From Actinomadura rupiterrae (GTDB taxonomy: Bacteria; Actinomycetota; Actinomycetes; Streptosporangiales; Streptosporangiaceae): DNA of 64,000 nucleotides. How positions within the stretch are numbered: position 1 is the stretch's first letter; the number at the start of each line of letters is the position of its first letter. The stretch spans positions 434,001 through 498,000 of the forward strand of contig NZ_JAMZEA010000002.1 in assembly GCF_024172125.1 (NCBI RefSeq). The letters run 5' to 3'. Shown here one piece after another: positions 60,886 through 64,000 of this stretch. Both the position numbers and the translations under genes were made by a program. The notes beneath the pieces are model-generated. The model ran no database searches. It had not been told where the DNA came from and saw only the letters and a list, made by a program, of their open reading frames with translations.

Positions 60886-61734
60886 TCAGGCTGGGGTGGC
60901 TTCTAGGTGGGACGGTGCGTTGGCCTTGACGAAGGCTGCGAGGTCGGGGAGGGGGGCGTTCAGGGGTGGGATGATCACTAGTCGGTCCGCGCCGGCCTTG
61001 GCGTAGGCGTGGACGGCGTCGGGGGTGAGGGGGCCGCGCGGGGTGATCTGGACGCGCAGGGGGCCGCGTCCTTCTTCCGCCTCGATGGCACGGAGCGCTG
61101 CGACGCGTTCCGCGGTGTCCTCCGGGGTGAGGAGCCAGCCGTACCAGCCGTCCCCGTAGCGGGCCGCGCGGCGTAGGGCCCGGTCGCTGTGCCCGCCCAC
61201 GATGACCGGGACGGACGCCTGGGCCGGACGCGGGTGCGCGTCGATTCCGGCGAAGTGCACGTACTGGCCCTGGAAGGCCGGTTTGTCGTCGTACCAGAGC
61301 GAGCGCATGGCCTGCAGGTACTCGTCCGTGCGTGCGCCTCGTCCTGCCAGAGGGACGCCGACCGCGTTCAGTTCGGCCTCCAGGTAACCGGCGGCCAGGC
61401 CGAACGCGAGTCGTCCGCCGCTGAGCACGTCCAGGCTCGCCAGCTGCTTGGCCAGGATCAGCGGGTTGCGCTGCGGCAGCACGATGCAGCCCGTCCCGAG
61501 CGAGATCCGGTCGGTGCGGGCGGCCAGGAGCGCCAGCGCGATGAGCGGGTCGAGGACGCGGGCGGCGGGCTCCAAAGGGGAGTGCTCGTCGCGCGGATCC
61601 GGCAGGACGACATGGTCGCCGACCCAGAGGGAGTCGTAGCCCAGGTCTTCTGCGAGGGCGGCGATCCGGGCGGCGCCTTCGCGATCGGCGCAGGTGGAGA
61701 TGTTGAGGCCGAACAGGCCGAGAGTAGGGGTCAC
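60886..61734 (-). CDS. LLM-class F420-dependent oxidoreductase
   Basis: A 282-residue TIM-barrel protein of the luciferase-like monooxygenase family (TLGLFGLNIS, LGYDSLWVGDHV, SLGTGCIVLPQRNPLILAKQ, LSGGRLAFGLAAGYLEAE). In actinomycetes these usually use F420. GTG 61734 is chosen because ATG 61788 would run into the divergent MarR gene, and because a strong -35/-10 pair places the transcription start exactly on the GTG. The transcript would be leaderless. Confidence 0.9.
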   Translation of the reverse strand: MTPTLGLFGLNISTCADREGAARIAALAEDLGYDSLWVGDHVVLPDPRDEHSPLEPAARVLDPLIALALLAARTDRISLGTGCIVLPQRNPLILAKQLASLDVLSGGRLAFGLAAGYLEAELNAVGVPLAGRGARTDEYLQAMRSLWYDDKPAFQGQYVHFAGIDAHPRPAQASVPVIVGGHSDRALRRAARYGDGWYGWLLTPEDTAERVAALRAIEAEEGRGPLRVQITPRGPLTPDAVHAYAKAGADRLVIIPPLNAPLPDLAAFVKANAPSHLEATPA

Positions 61735-61740
61735 TGATGG

Positions 61741-61770
61741 ATAATCGAACTTTTCTACGATTGAGTCAAT
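61741..61770 (-). promoter_or_regulatory. Leaderless LLM promoter with MarR operator
   Basis: On the minus strand: TTGACT (61769-61764), 17 bases, GATTAT (61746-61741), then 6 bases to GTG 61734. ATTGAGTCAAT (61760-61770), a perfect 5+1+5 dyad, overlaps the -35 box. A plus-strand TTGAGT at 61761 and TCATAT at 61785 could serve the MarR gene. Confidence 0.82.
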
Positions 61771-61799
61771 AGACGATCGTGGGGTCATATCCTTCCGGC

Positions 61800-62279
61800 A
61801 TGGCCGAACCGACCGGCGAACTGCCCGCAGGGCTCGCCTCCGTGCTGGGCTTCCAGCTGTCCAAGTGCGGCTGGTGGCTGGAGCAGCGGCTGGAAGAAGA
61901 GCTGGAACCCCTGGAGATCCGCGTCCGGCACTTCCTCGTCCTGGCGATGCTGGCGTCCTCCACCACCCTGTCGCAGCAGGAGATGGCCTCCTACCTGCTG
62001 CTCGACCCCACCCTGATGGTCGGCCTGGTGGACGACCTGGAGGCGCGCGGCCTGTGCGAGCGCACCCGCGATCCCGGCGACCGCCGGCGGTACGCCGTGC
62101 GCATCACCCCGGCGGGACGCGACGTCCACCGCCGCGCCCGCGCGCTGGCCGACGAGGTCGGCGCCGAGATCTTCGCCCCCCTGGAACCCGGAGAACTCCG
62201 CCTCGTCGCCGACGCCGTCGGCCGCGTCATGCAGCCCTTCTGGGCGACCCAGGCCGTCCGCCCACGCCGCAAGCCCTGA
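61800..62279 (+). CDS. MarR-family regulator
   Basis: A 159-residue winged-helix protein (VRHFLVLAMLASSTTLSQQEMA, then DPTLMVGLVDDLEARGL, DRRRYAVRITPAGR). ATG 61800 is chosen. GTG 61779 would add seven residues. Neither has a ribosome site, and a putative -10 (TCATAT) 9 bases before the ATG suggests a leaderless transcript here too. It is divergent from the LLM oxidoreductase over a shared operator. Confidence 0.9.
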   Translation: MAEPTGELPAGLASVLGFQLSKCGWWLEQRLEEELEPLEIRVRHFLVLAMLASSTTLSQQEMASYLLLDPTLMVGLVDDLEARGLCERTRDPGDRRRYAVRITPAGRDVHRRARALADEVGAEIFAPLEPGELRLVADAVGRVMQPFWATQAVRPRRKP

Positions 62280-62297
62280 CCGCGCTCCCTGCGCCGA

Positions 62298-62831
62298 TCA
62301 GGCTTTCGCGTAGGAGAGGGTGATGGCGCCGTTGCGGCGTTCGGTGGCTGACACCAGGCGCAGGTCGGTGCGCTTGCCGGGACGGAACAAGGGTGTGCCG
62401 CTGCCTGCCATGACGGGGTTGACGACGAAGTTCAGCCTGTCGACCAGGCCGTCCTCAAGGAGCGTCTGGGCGAGGCGGCCGTAGCCGTAGATCATCAGGT
62501 GGCCGTCGCCCTGCTCCTTGAGTTCGCGGACGGCGGCGGCCGGGTCGCCCGGGACGACCGTCGTGTTGTTCCAGTCCGCCCTGGTCAGCGTGGACGAGAA
62601 GACGTACTTGGGCATCTCGTTGATGCGCTCAAGGTACGGGCCGGACGCCGTCGACCAGTTGGGGGCGAAGTAGTCGTAGGTGTTCCGGCCCATCAGCATC
62701 GCGTCGCAGTCGAGCAGCGTCGCGAGCGACTCCTCCACAGCCTGCTCGTCGAAGAGGTCGCCGATCCAGGACTGCGGGTCGCCGTGGACGCCGTCCAGTG
62801 AAACCAGGCTGCTCACGATCAGGCTGCGCAT
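62298..62831 (-). CDS. RibD C-terminal / dihydrofolate reductase-fold protein
   Basis: A 177-residue reductase-fold protein (LIVSSLVSLDGVHGDPQSW, DAMLMGRNTYDYFAPNW, YVFSSTL, GHLMIYGYGRLAQTLLEDGLVD). Family members are NADPH-dependent reductases. The specific substrate is unknown. ATG 62831 follows GGAGG by five bases. Convergent with MarR. Confidence 0.9.
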   Translation of the reverse strand: MRSLIVSSLVSLDGVHGDPQSWIGDLFDEQAVEESLATLLDCDAMLMGRNTYDYFAPNWSTASGPYLERINEMPKYVFSSTLTRADWNNTTVVPGDPAAAVRELKEQGDGHLMIYGYGRLAQTLLEDGLVDRLNFVVNPVMAGSGTPLFRPGKRTDLRLVSATERRNGAITLSYAKA

Positions 62832-62904
62832 GTCGCCTCCAAGGGATGCCGGGCGGACGCCCGGGAAAATTCCGTCCCTATGAAGACCAGCCGCACCGCC
62901 GAAA

Positions 62905-63756
62905 TCAGTCGCTCCCCGGCCAGCCAATTACTTGGGCGGCCTTGCAGGGTGGGAGCCAGGTGCGGAGTTCGTTGGTGAGGGGGATGGGGGAGTCGTTGTG
63001 GACCAGGTGGCCGGCGTTGTCGATCAGGGTGAGGGTGGCGCCGGGGATGAGGGAGCGGAGGCGTTCGGCCATTTGCGGCGGGATCCAGGTGTCGTCGGTG
63101 CCCCACAGGATGCGGACGGGGATGTCGATCTGGCCTAGGTTGCGCTCGTTTTCCTGTAGGAACGTCTCGTTGTAGTCGGCGATCTGGCGGTAGAAGGCGG
63201 GTTGGCCTTCGGGGCCGGTCCAGGGTTCGACGAGTTTGTCCAGGTCGTCCGGGCGGATGCCGCGGTGGCTGGCGCCCTCGATATAGGCGCGGACGATGGC
63301 CTCGTGGATGTAGGCGGGCAGTTCAGCGAGCAGGTCCGGGTGTTCCTGGACGAAGCGGAAGAATGGCGAGCCGCTGGGTGGGATGGCGACGACGTCAACG
63401 AGCATGAGGGACGCGTACGGGACGCCGCCGACCAGGTGGGTTCGCAGGGAGACGGCGCCGCCGAAGTCGTGGGCTACGACGTGCGGACGGTCGAGGCCCC
63501 AGTGGCCGAGGAGGGCGGCGAACGTTTCGGCCTGTGTGCCGAAGTCGGTTGATTGACCGGCGTGTTTCGACGACCGGCCGTAGCCGGGCATGTCCCACAG
63601 GTGGACGGTGTAGTCGGAGGACAGCGCGTCCGCGAAGGGGCGCCACTCGAAGGACGAGAAGGGCGTCCCGTGGCAGAACACCACGGGTGGACCGTTCCCG
63701 GCGCGTCCCCACGCGACCTGTCGCCCCTGCCACTCGAACCTCTCCGTCAACTCCAT
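62905..63756 (-). CDS. Alpha/beta hydrolase (epoxide hydrolase/haloalkane dehalogenase-like)
   Basis: A 283-residue hydrolase. The elbow is VVAHDFGG, so the nucleophile is aspartate D97, as in epoxide hydrolases and dehalogenases. HGTP (29-32) forms the oxyanion loop. GHLVHND (near 250) supplies the catalytic His. The start overlaps the upstream sigma factor gene by 10 bases, so they are co-expressed. Confidence 0.9.
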   Translation of the reverse strand: MELTERFEWQGRQVAWGRAGNGPPVVFCHGTPFSSFEWRPFADALSSDYTVHLWDMPGYGRSSKHAGQSTDFGTQAETFAALLGHWGLDRPHVVAHDFGGAVSLRTHLVGGVPYASLMLVDVVAIPPSGSPFFRFVQEHPDLLAELPAYIHEAIVRAYIEGASHRGIRPDDLDKLVEPWTGPEGQPAFYRQIADYNETFLQENERNLGQIDIPVRILWGTDDTWIPPQMAERLRSLIPGATLTLIDNAGHLVHNDSPIPLTNELRTWLPPCKAAQVIGWPGSD

Positions 63757-64000
63757 GCGGCACGCCTACCCTGATCCCCTTCGGCGAATCCCGCGCAGGC
63801 CCTGCCGAGGGCCGGGAAGTCGGCGCCCAGCGTCGCGGCGGCCAGGAAGCGGGCGGTGGTCGCGTCCTGTTCGTCCAGTGTTGGGTGGAAGCGCGGACGG
63901 CCCGAACGGACGTGCTGCCGGGCCCGATATGCCATCTGCTGGACGGCCCTTTCGGTGCGTCCGACGATGTCCGCGATCTCCGCGTGCGAGAAGCCGAACA
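63747..64000 (-). CDS. ECF41/SigJ-type sigma factor, C-terminal fragment
   Basis: The right edge cuts into this gene. In-frame codons run from base 63998 to the stop at 63747. The peptide has region 4 (FGFSHAEIADIVGRTERAVQQMAYRARQHV, a helix-turn-helix) and then RSGRPRFHP, the ECF41 linker. ECF41 factors normally carry a C-terminal SnoaL-like domain of about 100 residues, but only about 40 follow here, so it appears shortened. It would direct polymerase to a small regulon, possibly including the coupled hydrolase. Confidence 0.82.
   Translation of the reverse strand, partial: FGFSHAEIADIVGRTERAVQQMAYRARQHVRSGRPRFHPTLDEQDATTARFLAAATLGADFPALGRACAGFAEGDQGRRAAWS

Noticed and set aside
57995..60899. 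Identical 16-mer GGTCAGGCTGGGGTGG at two gene ends (57995 and 60884)
   Set aside because: Both copies encode similar Thr-Pro-Ala ends before a TGA. Too short and too GC-rich to claim as a mobile or regulatory element.

Overview
The window is GC-rich throughout, with dense, mostly short-gapped genes, many GTG starts, many 4-base ATGA/GTGA stop-start overlaps and strong third-position G/C. Together with coproheme decarboxylase, the Scr1-type HTH/DUF397/anti-sigma cluster, DUF3000, EspC/WXG-like proteins and a class F sortase, this points to a chromosomal segment of a sporulating actinomycete. A Thermomonosporaceae (Actinomadura-like) or Streptosporangiales host is my best guess, but it is inference. 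I saw no insertion sequence, prophage, tRNA, rRNA or CRISPR array.

Layout. 1-3.4 kb: the tail of a GH6 cellulase, then a response regulator, a sensor kinase and a TAXI solute-binding lipoprotein. 3.7-5.3 kb: a TetR repressor divergent from an SDR that lacks its catalytic Tyr/Lys, with paired operators between them. 5.4-9.0 kb: a DivIVA-domain protein, a methyltransferase and a leftward operon of YbaB/EbfC, an EspC-like helical protein, a larger WXG-like protein and a PH-like membrane protein. 9.1-13.9 kb: a ROK repressor facing edd-glk-eda, the lower Entner-Doudoroff route. 14.0-23.0 kb: a PadR/DUF1707 pair, aconitase, a PLP decarboxylase, a TMEM175-type channel, an aldo/keto reductase, a TauE exporter and a Mug glycosylase. 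23.2-26.1 kb: a zinc-ribbon protein, an ASCH protein and a sortase next to its probable surface substrate. 26.3-29.5 kb: a CUT1 sugar ABC transporter whose binding protein resembles glucose-binding proteins. Together with edd-glk-eda this suggests a glucose uptake and catabolism theme.

29.7-39.4 kb: idi divergent from dxs (MEP isoprenoid pathway), a small unknown, FprA-type ferredoxin reductase, an APC permease, and fadA-fadB beta-oxidation genes behind two operator copies. 39.6-43.6 kb: a PAP2 phosphatase carrying a BlaI-like operator, the BlaI/M56 peptidase pair, and a MarR/epimerase divergent pair. 43.7-51.0 kb: an AMP-dependent ligase, EfeU iron permease behind a near-perfect iron box, RNase D, DUF3000 and hemE. 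51.2-54.8 kb: a DUF4349 lipoprotein, hemY, hemQ and msrB. With hemE this outlines the coproporphyrin-dependent haem route of Gram-positive bacteria.

54.9-64.0 kb is more accessory: hydrolases, an anti-sigma-type ATPase divergent from an Scr1-like HTH with two DUF397 proteins, a PadR/SDR divergent pair, a small secreted protein whose 5' region is duplicated 1.25 kb away, an APH-fold kinase, an F420-type LLM oxidoreductase whose promoter predicts a leaderless transcript divergent from a MarR gene, a RibD-like reductase, and an edge-truncated ECF41-type sigma factor.

The regulatory layer is unusually readable. Several divergent pairs carry clear dyads (4.4, 18.5, 39.4, 40.2, 42.9, 47.0, 56.6, 58.6 and 61.75 kb), and short tandem repeats sit at gene ends or starts (6.1, 23.1, 27.2, 36.0, 41.9 and 47.0 kb).
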